NCBI GenBank assembly: GCA_030386875.1
Contig: CM059556.1
Location: 37,798,964-37,862,963, forward strand
DNA: 64,000 bases
Reading direction: 5' to 3'
DNA from: Morinoia aosen
Lineage: Eukaryota; Arthropoda; Malacostraca; Amphipoda; Talitridae
Shown: positions 11,834 through 22,979 of the stretch, piece after piece
Numbering within the stretch: the stretch's first letter is position 1
How the letters are laid out: each line of letters opens with the position of its first letter
Position numbers and translations under genes: made by a program
Notes under the pieces: model-generated
Told to the model about the DNA's origin: nothing
The model's input: only the letters and a program-made list of their open reading frames with translations
Database searches by the model: none

Positions 11834-11952
11834 GACTTTCTGACGTCACCAAAACGTCGTTTTGTTAGGCCAATACTTGAAATGACGTCAGCAAAACCAC
11901 ACCGTCAACGAAAAAAAGACTGGTTTGAACATACCTTGTTTCCTCTACAGTG
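11324..11952. mobile_element. hAT-like MITE interrupted by a retroposon
   Basis: The outer parts (11324-11426 and 11830-11952) join to give a normal ~225-bp family member, with GCGGTAGAGGAAACAAGG at the left and CCTTGTTTCCTCTACAGTG at the right. The retroposon at 11427-11829 divides it exactly at AACAGACTTTCTGAC, which is repeated on both sides. Confidence 0.8.
11427..11829 (+). mobile_element. Short retroposon (SINE or LINE 3' end), copy 1
   Basis: It begins CCCCTCAGGGGGATACAAG and ends in a (TAA)n tail at about 11780-11829. It is flanked by a 15-bp direct repeat (AACAGACTTTCTGAC at 11412-11426 and 11830-11844). Long target duplication plus a tail indicates target-primed reverse transcription. 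I see no convincing A/B box and no coding frame, so it could be a SINE or the 3' end of an unrecognised LINE. Confidence 0.8.
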
Positions 11953-11961
11953 ATTCTCGTA

Positions 11962-12112
11962 CAGGATGGGCCAGAAGAAACTGACCCTTTAAATTTGCTA
12001 GCTGAGTTAATAGAATGCCGAAACAAACCATAAAAATGCTATTCTTTGAAATAAAACAAAGTTTTCCTTTTTTTAGCAAATTAAAATGGTCAGTTACTTC
12101 TGGCCCATCCTG
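11962..12112. mobile_element. Mariner-like MITE
   Basis: Long inverted repeats CAGGATGGGCCAGAAG and CTTCTGGCCCATCCTG continue inward as a GGTCAGTT/AACTGACC-type stem and TAGCAAATT. It is preceded by TA and followed by TG, so a TA target duplication with one decayed base is likely. It has no coding capacity. Confidence 0.7.
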
Positions 12113-12121
12113 TGCGAGAAT

Positions 12122-12393
12122 CACGGTAGAAGAAACAAGGTAGGTTCAAACCATTTTTTTTTTCGTTGACGGTGTGGTTTTGCTGACGTCACGGCAACGA
12201 ACCAATAGCAGCGTTCGAATTGCATCTGGTAGCACTGCTACCCCCAAATCTGGCTCCACTATTGGCCTAACGACATGGCGTTTTGGTGACGGCATAAAGT
12301 TTGTTTGAAATAAATCCGTCCTGTTGGTTAGCCGAACAAGAGGAGGTGTATTTTCCCCCATAGAAATGACCCTACCTTGTTTCCTTTGCCGTG
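12122..12393. mobile_element. hAT-like MITE, opposite orientation
   Basis: The ends are CACGGTAGAAGAAACAAGG and CCTTGTTTCCTTTGCCGTG. The flanking octamers GCGAGAAT and ACGAGAGT match at 6 of 8 positions, consistent with an old 8-bp duplication. The orientation is inverted relative to 11324-11952. Confidence 0.75.
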
Positions 12394-12460
12394 ACGAGAG
12401 TCCCTCATACGCAGCATACACACACCAGGATCCCAATGGAGTAAATCTTTCTCTTCCTCG

Positions 12461-12733
12461 CACTTTGAGTGCGACGTGACCCACTGGTGGTCCCTGATGG
12501 AATTATTATGATGCTGCTGCTGACCGACCAGCAGTCACAAACTCAATTTTCTTTAATACTTAAAGCTAAATGTAGGCACGATTTAAACAATTCAAACAAT
12601 TTATTTACCACAGGTGATACAGAGGTAGAATCTATATCTATATGATGTTCGTTATTTTCAAAATTAATCTCTAAAATCACCTCTAATTTGAGTGGAATAT
12701 TGAATTTCAGTTTAACCCGCCGCAGACAACGTG
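12461..12733. mobile_element. piggyBac-like MITE with a LINE end inserted
   Basis: It starts CACTTTGAGTGCGACGTG and ends CGCAGACAACGTG followed by TTAA (12734-12737). CACTTTGACTGCG-type ends next to TTAA recur at 16173 and 16602. TTAA target sites and this end style suggest piggyBac-like, by inference only. A LINE 3' fragment interrupts it. Confidence 0.55.
12581..12626 (-). mobile_element. LINE 3'-end fragment
   Basis: ATTTAAACAATTCAAACAA followed by TTTATTTACCACAGGTGATA is almost identical to 2928-2965, the 3' terminus of the LINE. It is an extremely 5'-truncated insertion of the same family. Confidence 0.75.
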
Positions 12734-12971
12734 TTAATTAACGGATCAAATATGATGCACTTCAGATAAACACGTTAGAGTAAAAAACTTTGACGCGCTG
12801 AACGTTTGGTGTTTTATATTTACTACATTTAACGCATATGCTTTTACTCTGTATCTCATGTCCACTACTTTATACATCGCAATTTGAACATTGTGTCACC
12901 TATCAGGTTAGAGCAGAAAGGAATGGCTGAATAAAGCTTGAAAATGTCATTGATTTGGTTGCCTCGTCAAA

Positions 12972-13090
12972 CCTAGATACAAACCTAGATACAAACCTAG
13001 ATACAAACCTAGAGACAAACCTAGATACAAACCTAGACACAAACCTAGATCCAAACCAGATACAAACCTAGAGACAAACCTAGATACACT
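12972..13090. repeat. 12-bp tandem repeat, ~9-10 copies
   Basis: The unit is ACCTAGATACAA with A/G/C variation at one or two sites. A few degenerate units continue to about 13135. Confidence 0.9.
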
Positions 13091-13289
13091 TTTCAAAAAT
13101 AACTAAAATAGATACAAACCTAAATACAAACCTCGTCAAATCTAGTCTTAACCGTTTTTATTGCTTACGTCCAGACGCTTTTTTGATGAACAGCGCAACA
13201 CATTGCGCAACGTTATGACCTACACAACTCGAGAAGTAAAGTGGTCTGTCCAAGGTCAGTTTTTCGCGCTCTCATCGAACTGCTGCTCC

Positions 13290-13690
13290 TTATCAGAACT
13301 TGCTAAGGTTTGCCTTCTTTTACGAGCGTCGTGAAGGACATCGGTGGGCTGACATCCTTTAGCGCTAAGTCTATTTCTTTGTCCAGAAGCTCAGCTATAG
13401 GCTTTTTTGTTCATTTAATTGGTGGGTTCCTACATTGTAAATGCCTTCCAATCTGTGAGATAACGTCCTTTTGCGTAAAGTGTGTTTTTTTTGTTCAGAA
13501 ATTCACATGAAATCTTTTTTGTTTACTGATTTGGGGCATACCTACTATGCAAATACCTTCCAATATGTGAACTAACGTCCTTCAGCTTTAAGTCTACTTC
13601 TCTGTTCAGAAATTCCACAGTAGGCTTTTTGTTAACTTAATTGGTGCGTGCATACTTCGTAAATTCCTTTCAATTACTTAAGGTACAAAA
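13290..13690. repeat. ~120-bp tandem repeat, 3 degenerate copies
   Basis: Blocks TAACGTCCTT, AAGTCTA, TTGTTCAGAAATTC, TTAATTGGTG and AAATGCCTTCCAAT recur in the same order three times. Confidence 0.7.
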
Positions 13691-14084
13691 TCTGCCTAAA
13701 TATTGGAACTATTCCTACACTCTACGCGCTAATAAGAACTATTTTCTACATTCACAGACGTGAGTAAATTCACGCAAGCGCGTTTTATAGCAAAAAATAA
13801 ATATCTGTTTCTTTGTTTCCTTTGAATTTTGTGACGTTAGACCACGAGTAACTTTAAAAACAACATATATAGGTCGTTTAATATACAAATTCAAATTTGG
13901 AAACGGTATCAATAACTGTAAACAATGCGAAGTATTAGGATAATAAACCAATTCAAAGAAAATTTGTTCGGTTACGAAGGTTCGAGAAGGAATTGCTCAT
14001 CCGCGTATACTTGAGTTGACTTCATGACAGCCTATCTGCTCACTCGAGAAGTTAGAACTTACTTGTGTTGGTCTTTCGAGAACG

Positions 14085-14250
14085 AATTGAAATAATTAAA
14101 ATAGAGCATCCTTGTCAAATCCAAATGATAAAATTGAATACACTAATCAAATTTAAGTAATTAAAATAGAGCATGCTAATAAAATGAAAATAATTAAAAT
14201 AGAGCATGCTAATAAAATCAAAATAATTAAAATCAAGCATCCTAATCAAA
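14085..14250. repeat. ~31-bp AT-rich tandem repeat, 4-5 copies
   Basis: Units contain AATAATTAAAATAGAGCATG followed by CTAATAAAAT and vary modestly. Confidence 0.75.
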
Positions 14251-14748
14251 TTGGCAACCAAAATTTATCTCCACGTTTCTGGAATTTTGCAGCGGTTCAT
14301 TTTGTTAAAACCTGAGACGACTATACGGTCTTTTTTGAAAAGTCAATAGGATGTTTTTCTTGTTGAATTTGTGCCCTGTTGTGTTAATCAAAGTTACTAC
14401 CAAGTGGCAGTCTGATCCTTCAGTGTGGTTTTGGTGAAAACCTGATGTCAAGACCAACCTCTACTCGTATGAGTCGGTGCTTGTATTAACAAGATTATAA
14501 ATAAAATTATTAAGTGAAGAGTTATTTGATATTAACGCATAAACGTTCTTTCAACAGTCCCAGAGCCCACTTGTCTGCTGAATGAAGCCTTCGGGCTATC
14601 ATGCAAACTATCAGCTCGACATAGACATACGAGACCTGGACACGAGATAAGGTCAACGCAGGGGTGTGGGCATCTCTTATCAGGCTTGACGAAGTGCTCG
14701 CAGGAGGACAGTTGAGCAACAAGCCAAGGAAGGTGCTACGGTATATAT
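14251..14748. other. Unique sequence with a trace of a repeat family
   Basis: About 14360-14450 resembles the GTGTTG / AAGTGGCAGT / AACCTGATG core of the repeat at 10441-10680, without the array. Nothing else was recognised. Confidence 0.35.
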
Positions 14749-15017
14749 TGGAAGAGGAAACAAGGTAGGGTCATTTCTATGCGGGAAAATGCACCTCCTC
14801 TTGTTCGGCTAACCAATAGAACGGCTTTATTTCAAACAAACTTTATGACTTCACCATTGCCACATGTCGTTGTGCCAATAGGGGTGCCAGATTTGGGGCT
14901 AGCAGTGTTGCCAGATGCAGCATGAGCATTGCTATTGGTTCGTTGCCATGACATCAGTATGGCCTCACGGTCAACAAAAAAAAACGGGTTTCACCCTACA
15001 TTGTTTCTTCTACCGTG
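14749..15017. mobile_element. hAT-like MITE with 8-bp target duplication
   Basis: It is flanked by GTATATAT at 14741-14748 and 15018-15025. The left terminus is decayed (TGGAAGAGGAAACAAGG); the right is intact (TTGTTTCTTCTACCGTG). An internal A-run follows the CGGTCAAC block. Confidence 0.8.
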
Positions 15018-15349
15018 GTATATATAAAGTGGTAAAGGCTCAGCTGTCGCATGCTTTCGGTTTACCGATATGTTTCGGGCACAGGGAACAAATTTACTTA
15101 GCTCTGGAGTGCTACTAAATGCTTCAATACAGTTTACACAGGAAAGAAATTTTCAGGCCACTGGAATGAATTCCTCACCTTCCTTGATAGGAAAGGTACA
15201 TTAATAAGCAAAAATATTTCATTTCCTCAGAAGTTCTACAAACAATTAGCTGTGTTTTGCATTCTCTATATAACTATTAAAAAAGGAGATCAGCAGTACT
15301 TTCCCCACGCAAGTACGATTATAAAAAAAAACGTTGTAATCTAGAAGGA
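15018..15349. other. Unique sequence
   Basis: No feature was recognised beyond the flanking target duplication. Confidence 0.4.
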
Positions 15350-15565
15350 GGCAATTTCCTACTGACCGTTGGATTAAAGGAAATTTTACTGACCGTTGCC
15401 ATCAGTGGATCTAGGCCTTTTTTATGGATTAGAGGAAATTTAAATGATTTTTACCCTCAGTGGATCTGGGATTTTGTATGGATTAGAGGAAATTTAACTG
15501 ACCGCTACCATCAGGAAATCTGGGACTTTGTATCCACTGGAGGAAATTTAACTGATCTTTGCCAC
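15350..15565. repeat. ~65-bp tandem repeat, 3-4 copies
   Basis: Units share GAGGAAATTTAACTGAC, CATCAG(T)GGATCTGGGA and TTTGTATGGATTA. Confidence 0.75.
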
Positions 15566-16160
15566 CCACCGCTTGACTGAAATTGAGTGAATCCAATTGA
15601 ATAAATTTTGTGACGTTGAAATCCAATGAGATCAACTCAGTGACGTTGACATAGGTATAAGGCAGAGTTCCTGGTGACCCCAAGCACAAGAGATCAGTAA
15701 AAAGTGTGGTGTGTGCACTGCATCACAATGCCGATGTCGCAAGCACCAGCTCCTCTTGTTCTTCTCGTGTCCGGTCTGATGCAGTTCTGGCATCCGATGC
15801 AGGTTCTCGCGTACAGAGCAGTCGGGCTCAAACGAATGCTTAGATCAGCGGTTCTTAACCTGGGTTCGATAGAGCCCCAGAGGTTCGGTTCGAAGGGTCC
15901 GATGAATGCATGTATGGTACTTATGGGGTTCAGGACACCCAACAAAGATAAGAACCACTGGCCAAGATTGAACGGAGACTATATGAACTTTTTCGTGTGC
16001 CAAAATCTGGGGTAATGGAATGAAAGAAACATATTTCTCAAAATATGACGTAAGAGACTCTATACGCTCATTTGATGTTAAATATAATTTACGGAACCCG
16101 TATAAGTTACAGGGTAAATAATATCTCAAAATTAACTGAACCCGTGAAAATAATTGTCAT
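15566..16160. other. Unique sequence with overlapping short frames
   Basis: Frames at 15704-16015 (+, 103 codons) and 15845-16129 (-, 94 codons) overlap antisense, have no domain and are not supported. Confidence 0.35.
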
Positions 16161-16172
16161 TATGGTTTTAAA

Positions 16173-16385
16173 CACTTTGACTGCGACGTTAGCCGCCAAT
16201 GTACGCGGATGAAATTTTCATAATCTTACTGGCTGACCAGTGGTCACAAACTCAATATTCATAAATACTTAATAAAATTTACATGAAGGCTCGATCCAGT
16301 TCATGTTTGCTATGTTCAAAATTGCCCTCTACAATTGACTTTGAATTTGAGCTGTATATTGAACTTGAGTTTACTCGTTTTCAGT
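16173..16385. mobile_element. piggyBac-like MITE, copy 2, one end decayed
   Basis: TTAA then CACTTTGACTGCGACG is followed by CTGACCAGTGGTCACAAACTC, AATACTTAA and a TTGACTTTGAATTTGAG block, matching 12461-12733 in the same orientation. The far end fades near 16385. Confidence 0.55.
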
Positions 16386-16601
16386 TCAATTTCAGTTTTC
16401 AGTCAAATAATCAAACCTAACCTAACCTGACATGTCAACCTAACATGTCTCACCATAAATTAATGAAGCTATTGCAAAAAACGCGAAAAAAAACTGCGTA
16501 ATACTACGCTGAGCGAGGGGAATAGGGATGTGAGTTACCTAGGCGTAGGGAGGTGAACGCTGGGGTGGCTGAAGAGGAAGAACGGGATGATGCTTCCTTA
16601 A

Positions 16602-16825
16602 CACATTGACAGTGGATTAAACCACAGTGGATTAAACTGAAGTTTAATATACAACTCAAATTTAAAGTCAATCGTAGTTAGAAAGTTTGAAAATGGCATA
16701 CATTCCTTGAAAATGCCTTCATTTAGCTTTGATCAAGTATTTACGAAAATTGAGTTTACGATTACTGGTCGGTCAGCAACATCATGAAAATCCCTTACGT
16801 GACCACCAGTGGGTCACGCCGCACT
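16602..16825. mobile_element. piggyBac-like MITE, copy 3, inverted
   Basis: TTAA at 16598-16601 then CACATTGACAGTGG opens a copy in the opposite orientation to 16173-16385. Its distal end, GTGGGTCACGCCGCACT, is cut by the palindromic MITE at 16828. Copies 2 and 3 form an inverted pair about 220 bp apart. Confidence 0.6.
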
Positions 16826-16827
16826 TA

Positions 16828-16935
16828 CCTAGTCTAAATTTTTCGCCAGAGCTTGCATTTTTTACGCCGCACAAGCGATTTAATTACTCAGGCGGCGGAA
16901 AACATGCATGCAGGCGGCGAATAAGTTAGACTGGG
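16828..16935. mobile_element. 108-bp palindromic MITE, copy 1
   Basis: The ends are CCTAGTCTAA and TTAGACTGGG, flanked by TA on both sides (16826-16827, 16936-16937). The whole element folds back on itself around an AAGCGATTTAATTACT centre and contains GCATGCATG on the right arm. The left arm is more mutated than in the other copies. Confidence 0.8.
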
Positions 16936-18027
16936 TAGTATCAAGCAGACTTTGTGAGCGTAATTGGAGCTGGAAGTATGAGAAATATAAATTAAATGCT
17001 AAATTAGCGGGTATGCACTAAGAGATAAGGGTAATTTGATGGCTTCTCGCGGGTGAGTCAAAGGGCATGCAGGAATGGGCGTCGTTCTTTCAATAAGGAT
17101 CTACAGTAGAACAAAGGGCTGGTTTGCAATTAAGATGGAGCTTAAAAGCCAAGAGATTCTTTTGTATGTTATACTAATCGATCCAATGCGGAATCGGAAC
17201 GTAGTCAAATAGAAGGTATATAAATGATTAAAATATTGAGCGTTTTCGTTTATCGAAAAAATTAAACAAAAGGAATATTTTGTGCAGCATTGGTGATATT
17301 TTAATTGCTTCATTCTACCCTACCAGTGAGGATGGCGACGCTATCTTGAGTCATTTCAAGCGTCAGGGACTTTGTTCAAGCTTTCAGTTATTTCATTTTC
17401 TATTTCTGATCAATTTGTATCAATGCGTGAATGACTTCATCTTCAGTCGCAATTTAGTTTATTTTCTCAGAGACAAACAGGAATTGAAAAGTTAAACTAA
17501 AATTGAATGCTGTCATAAAATGGAATGGAATTTCTGTTGATAATTAAATAGTTATATCAGTAAAAATATTTAATTTGTGTGTATCTGTAACGTAGCTAAA
17601 CTACTATCGTTCTAATGATTTTCAGAAGAACAAAATCTTGAGAAATAAGCAATAACAACGAAATTTCCTTGATGCTCTGTGAGGCACAAGGTAGAAAGGC
17701 ACTGGGTGGGCGATAAATGTCGTAGGAAACCTTGGGCATAAGAACCAGAAGATACATACGTCACTCGTCAGTTTTCACTCGTCACACGTCAATTTTCATT
17801 GTTCCCTTTACTGCGTTTTACTGCTGATGGTAGGATTTGTCCCGAAACGTTCCAAAAATGTTTAGAACTTTATTCTTCGCTTATAAATTTTTTATAAACT
17901 GCATAATCGCAAAGCAAAAAATGCGCTTAATTATATACGTCACTCTGTAAAATTCGACGGAGATATTCAGCTCAGCAATACCGTGTAATGTTACAGAAGA
18001 TGGTGATCGTTGCCTTTCCTGCGTTGA
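16936..18027. other. AT-rich unique sequence
   Basis: Two overlapping ~70-codon frames (17101-17313 minus, 17280-17495 plus) show no motif. No arrays were found. Confidence 0.4.
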
Positions 18028-18040
18028 TGACAAGGGTGAA

Positions 18041-18403
18041 CCCCCTTAGAGGGATCCAATTAATGTATTTATGGGAATTAGCGCTCCCAGGGGGAAAATG
18101 TGAGGGCTCGAGCTGAGAGTTAGGTAGGCCTTCTTTTTGTTGAAATAAAATGTTTTTTGCTATGTTAAGGACCACCTTTTTCGGTTCACTGCTGTCCTGT
18201 TTTTAACCACCTACTACTTTTTTCTTCAACTTTTATCTTGTTTCATGAGCTTCTTTCTTATCTTACTGTTTCTATGCCCTTTCTGCATGGATTCCGCGTT
18301 CCCTTAACAACTCCATACTATATGGTGCCTTCTTCCTCCCTCTCTTTAGATCACCTTTGTTGCGGATAGGGAGGCTTAAACTAACTAATAATTTAATCTA
18401 ATC
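18041..18403 (+). mobile_element. Short retroposon, copy 2
   Basis: It is flanked by a 13-bp direct repeat TGACAAGGGTGAA (18028-18040 and 18404-18416). The body matches copy 1 (ATTAGCGCTCCCAGGGGG, GGTTCACTGCTGTCCTG, TTTCTTCTTCAACTTT, GGGAGGCTTAAAC). The tail is TAATTTAATCTAATC. Confidence 0.85.
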
Positions 18404-18416
18404 TGACAAGGGTGAA

Positions 18417-19388
18417 GACTATGCGGCATTTCAAAATGCGAGATTTAGGACATCGTGCGATAAGGGGACCGAGACAACGGCGGGGCGAGCTAATCGGAAA
18501 ATGTAAAATATTTCGAAAGTGATTGTAGTTTGAAATTTAGGGCTTATACCAAGTCACCAACACAGAAAGTGTCATTTACGAGGTTACGCGAGAAAAATGA
18601 GGCCATTTAAGCGCTCAATTATTGTGGGTGCGAAGTTCAGTGTTCAGTGTGTATTTTATGTGGGTGGCGGCTCTTCTTTCATAGAGTGTGGCTGATGTTT
18701 GAATGGTAATGTGGTGAGCTAATATTATATTTACAATTATCATATTGTGTTTTGTCCAACTTTAAGAGGATAGACTGTTTCTAAGGATGATTATTATACT
18801 GATTGTACTGATTATTTAGTCATACTGTGCTGCGCACTCATTCACGATAGTGTCCCTTATTTACCTCGCGTGTTTACTTTACATAATTACTATAATCGGC
18901 AAAGGTAATTATATTTAGGCTAATCATTACTACCCCCAAGTTGATCAAGCGAATACAGTGCAGGAAGTTCTCTCTATTCCTCCTTTCTCTCTTTCTGTGT
19001 ACCATTTCTCTCTAATTTTTTGAGTTCTTTTCTCTCTATCGAGGGCTTAAATCCCCTCATCGACACCTGACTCTCCTTTCACGAGCAAGGAGGGCTGAAG
19101 GTGTTATGCTAGAGAAAAGATATTCTATACTGACCTCGCAATGCACCCGACAGAGAGGTGGTCTTCAAACAGTTCAACTTCTTCGCCGAAGCATCTATGA
19201 TTTTAGCTGCCCGAGGATAGACTTTGCTCTGGGTGGCTAAAATTATCGTTGCCTCGGTGATATAGTCCAACTGGGAAAAATCACAATGCTTTCGTTAGCA
19301 ACCTAGACTGAGTGCTTGCGTATCATCCGTTAGATAATACAGCGCATTGTTAGGACATTCAGTAAACTTCAATTTTATAACGACAAAC
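18417..19388. other. Unique sequence
   Basis: No coding frame above background, no array and no transposon end was recognised. Confidence 0.4.
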
Positions 19389-19496
19389 CCCAGTCTAACT
19401 TCTTCGCCGGAGCATGCATGTTTTTCGCCGGCCAAGCGATTTCATTACTTGGGCGGCGAAAAACATGCATGCAGGCGGCGAAAAAGTTAGACTGGG
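19389..19496. mobile_element. 108-bp palindromic MITE, copy 2
   Basis: It starts CCCAGTCTAACTTCTTCGCC and ends GGCGAAAAAGTTAGACTGGG. The arms also share GCATGCATGTTTTTCGCCG and its complement. The flanks are AAAC and AACA rather than TA, so the target site is mutated or the element moved by another route. Confidence 0.8.
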
Positions 19497-19689
19497 AACA
19501 CGGCCTCACCTTCTCACCACACAACAACAGCGCTGGTGCCGGCACCACAAGATATTCGTTGTTAATGTTAACTGTAAATTAATAGCTGCTTTCTCAATGT
19601 AATTAACGCTGGACACGTACCCTCGCTGGCTGAGAGGTTGTGTTGGGTGGCGCAACGTCCTGACGGAGGCACCGGTACTACTCAAACTT

Positions 19690-20295
19690 CCTGTGGCTCT
19701 ATGCCTAGGATAGAGACACAGATTCCTATGAGAGAGGTACAGATTATCCCTAGGATAGAGGCACAGATCCCTAGGATATGGGCACAGATTATCCCTAGGA
19801 TAGAGGCACAGATTATCCCTAGGATAGAGGCACAGATCCCTAGGATATAGGCACAGATTATCCCTAGGATAGAGACACAGATTATCCCTAGGATAGAGGC
19901 ACAGATTATCCCTAGGATAGAGGCTCAGATTATCCCTATGATAGAGGCACAGATTATCCCTAGGATAGAGGCACAGATTATCCCTAGGATAGAGGCACAG
20001 AATTATCCCTAGGATTAAGGCACAGATTATCCCTAGGATAGAGGCACAGATTATCCCTAGGATAGAGGCTCAGATTATCCCTAGGATAGAGGCACAGATT
20101 ATCCCTAGGATAGAGGCACAGATTATCCCTAGGATAGAGGCACAGATTATCCCTAGGATTAAGGCACAGATTATCCCTAGGATAGAGGCACAGATTATCC
20201 CTAGGATAGAAGCACAGATTATCCCTAGGATAGAGGCACAGATTATCCCTAGGATAGAGGCACAGATCCCTAGGATAGAGGCACAGATTATTCCT
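19690..20295. repeat. 24-bp minisatellite, ~24 copies
   Basis: The unit core is ATCCCTAGGATAGAGGCACA; many units carry an extra ATT and some lack four bases, giving 20- and 24-bp forms. Each unit contains CCTAGG. The short frame across its start (19638-19850) is only repeat translation. Confidence 0.9.
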
Positions 20296-20744
20296 AAATT
20301 GTCCGCATGATTCAGTCTCTCTATCTCTTAACCTGAGGCGCCAGAGAAAATACTAAATTTTACAAATCCTGCGGTTCTCAACATTCTACCTACGATAACT
20401 TAGTGAGGGACAGTGCAAGTTTCGCGTGAGCTTAAATGAAAGTTTCGTCGCACTGATCAACGTCAGAAAGTCATGAAAAAATGTGTGGGGAAAAGGATGT
20501 TAAATGCTGCAAAATTTCAGCGTCGTGGTCATACTCGAGTAGAAACAGGTCCTTGCATTAGAGCCAGGATATGTTTTGTACAAATCCTCACGTTGCTGTC
20601 ATGTACGCAATTTATCATTCACTATCGTGAAATTTGAGTATCTTATTACGTAACTATAGACACTAACAAGTCAAGATATTTAAAATTAAAATCATTCCCA
20701 ATTACCATTACGTAGACTATCAACAAATACGTCAATCATATCGC
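20296..20744. other. Unique sequence between two minisatellites
   Basis: Nothing recognisable was found. Confidence 0.4.
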
Positions 20745-21800
20745 CAATCTACAAGCACGGTAATCCCATCGACTATCAACGAGCACGTTCATCACATCGA
20801 CCATCAACGAGCACGTTCATCACATCGACCATCAACGAGCACGTTCATCACATCGACCATCAACGAGCACGTTCATCACATCGACCATCAACTAGCACGT
20901 TCATCACATCGACCATCAACTAGCACGTTCATCACATCGACCATCAACTAGCACGTTCATCACATCGACCATCAACTAGCACGTTCATCACATCGACCAT
21001 CAACTAGCACGTTCACCACATCGACCATCAACGAGCACGTTCATCGCATCGACTATCAACGAGCACGTTCGTCACATCGACCATCAACGAGCACGTTCGT
21101 CACATTGACCATCAACTAGCACGTTCATCACATCGACCATCAACGAGCACGTTCATCACATTGACCATGAACTAGCACGTTCATCACATCGACCATCAAC
21201 GAGCACGTTCATCACATCGACCATCAACTAGCACGTTCATCACATCGACCATCAACTAGCACGTTCATCACATCGACCATCAACGAGCACGTTCATCACA
21301 TCGACCATCAACTAGCACGTTCATCACATCGACCATCAACTAGCACGTTCATCACATCGACCATCAACGAGCACGTTCGTCACATTGACCATCAACGAGC
21401 ACGTTCATCACATCGACCATCAACTAGCACGTTCATCACATCGACTATCAACGAGCACGTGCGTCACATCGACTATCAACGAGCACGTTCATCACATCGA
21501 CCATCAACGAGCACGTTCGTCACATTGACCATCAACGAGCACGTTCATCACATCGACCATCAACGAGCACGTTCATCACATCGACTATCAACGAGCACGT
21601 TCATCACATCGACTATCAACGAGCACGTTCATCACATCGACCATCAACGAGCACGTTCATCACATCGACTATCAACGAGCACGTTCATCACATCGACCAT
21701 CGACGAGCACGTTCATCACATCGACTATCAACGAGCACGTTCATCACATCGACCATCGACGAGCTTGTCAATCACATCAACTATCAATAAGTACGAGAAT
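20745..21800. repeat. 28-bp minisatellite, ~37 copies
   Basis: The unit core is GAGCACGTTCATCACATCGA with CCATCAAC, period 28. Sites alternate (GAG/TAG, GACC/GACT, TCA/TCG). Because 28 is not a multiple of 3, the 170-codon frame at 21459-21971 cycles through all frames of the repeat; it is not treated as a gene. Confidence 0.95.
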
Positions 21801-22626
21801 CAAATTGACTTTCAACAAAACAAAGCAGAGTTCGAGAGGTCGGCATCCCAACAAGGCAAGACAAGTCTAGCGACCTGGCCACTATCCAGATGTGGACTTT
21901 TTAAAATCTGTCGCTCTTCACGAAGTTTGGCGATCAGAGACCAGGGTTTTCAACAGTTCACGTTATCATAGCGTTTAATTCGCAAGCCAAAATTAAAATT
22001 GTTAAACGATTGGGGCCAGAAATGAAAGCGCATAACGTTGTCAGGTCTACAGAAAAACTTTCACTGTCGAATAATGAAGTTAATTGTCTGGAAAATTTAC
22101 CCTCTTGTCAAGGAAAACATTTATATTTTACACGCACAGACGAGTATTTATAAGTACAAAAATCTGCGATCTGTACAATACGGTGTCCTTTAGAAACCGT
22201 GGTTGCAAAACTCAAACACTTCAATTTTGATGTCCAATTACTTCTCGTTACGATGAAATGGTGAATCTATGGAAGGGCATTGAATTAGTTATTCTTTTCC
22301 CATAGCGGTCGTAAAGTGCATCATTTATACGCATCTTTTTCTCATGCTTGCGTTTAACTTCGCGAAATGTTTCAATTTCATCTCAATGGTGCGTTAGTTT
22401 ATCCTTTTTAAGATCAAAAATTTAACATCTACTATGATGCGGTCGCAGATGGTAGGAAACATTGTATAATATTGAGATCTTATAATATAATATATCTTAT
22501 ATCTTGTATAATATTGATATCTGGGAAATTAGCCCAGCGAATAGACTTATTATGCAAAGGGGGATAGAAATGTTGTTATGTAGGGCGAAAACAATAGACG
22601 CTGGTGGTCACTTGCTGACTTTGAAA
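21801..22626. other. AT-rich unique sequence
   Basis: Nothing was recognised apart from an ATAATATAATATATCTTATAT-like simple patch near 22470-22510. Confidence 0.4.
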
Positions 22627-22897
22627 CACGGTAAAGGAAGCAAGGTAGGGTCAAACCCGTTTTTTTTTCGTACACCGAGTGGCAATGCTGACGTCATGGC
22701 AATGAACCAATAGCAGCGCTGTCATTGCATCTAACAACACTGCTAACTCCAAATTTGGCACCGCTATTGGCCTAACGATATGTCATATTCGTGACGTCAT
22801 AAAGTTTGTTTGAAATGAAGCCTTTCTATTGGCTAGCCGGACAAGAGGAGGTGTTTTTTCCCCATAGAAGTGACCCTACCTCGTTTCCCCTACCGTA
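22627..22897. mobile_element. hAT-like MITE, copy without clear duplication
   Basis: The ends are CACGGTAAAGGAAGCAAGG and CGTTTCCCCTACCGT(A). The interior matches the family. The flanking octamers differ, so the duplication is lost or the ends have decayed. Confidence 0.75.
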
Positions 22898-22979
22898 CTG
22901 TGCGCTCCCTCGGACCCTCGTCTCCAGATGCTGACTCAGCCGTTCTGCAGGCAGGGCGGAGCCCTCCGTTGGGTACAGC

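Noticed and set aside
21459..21971. 170-codon frame in the 28-bp array
   Set aside because: Every frame of a 28-bp repeat without internal stops is open; no independent support.
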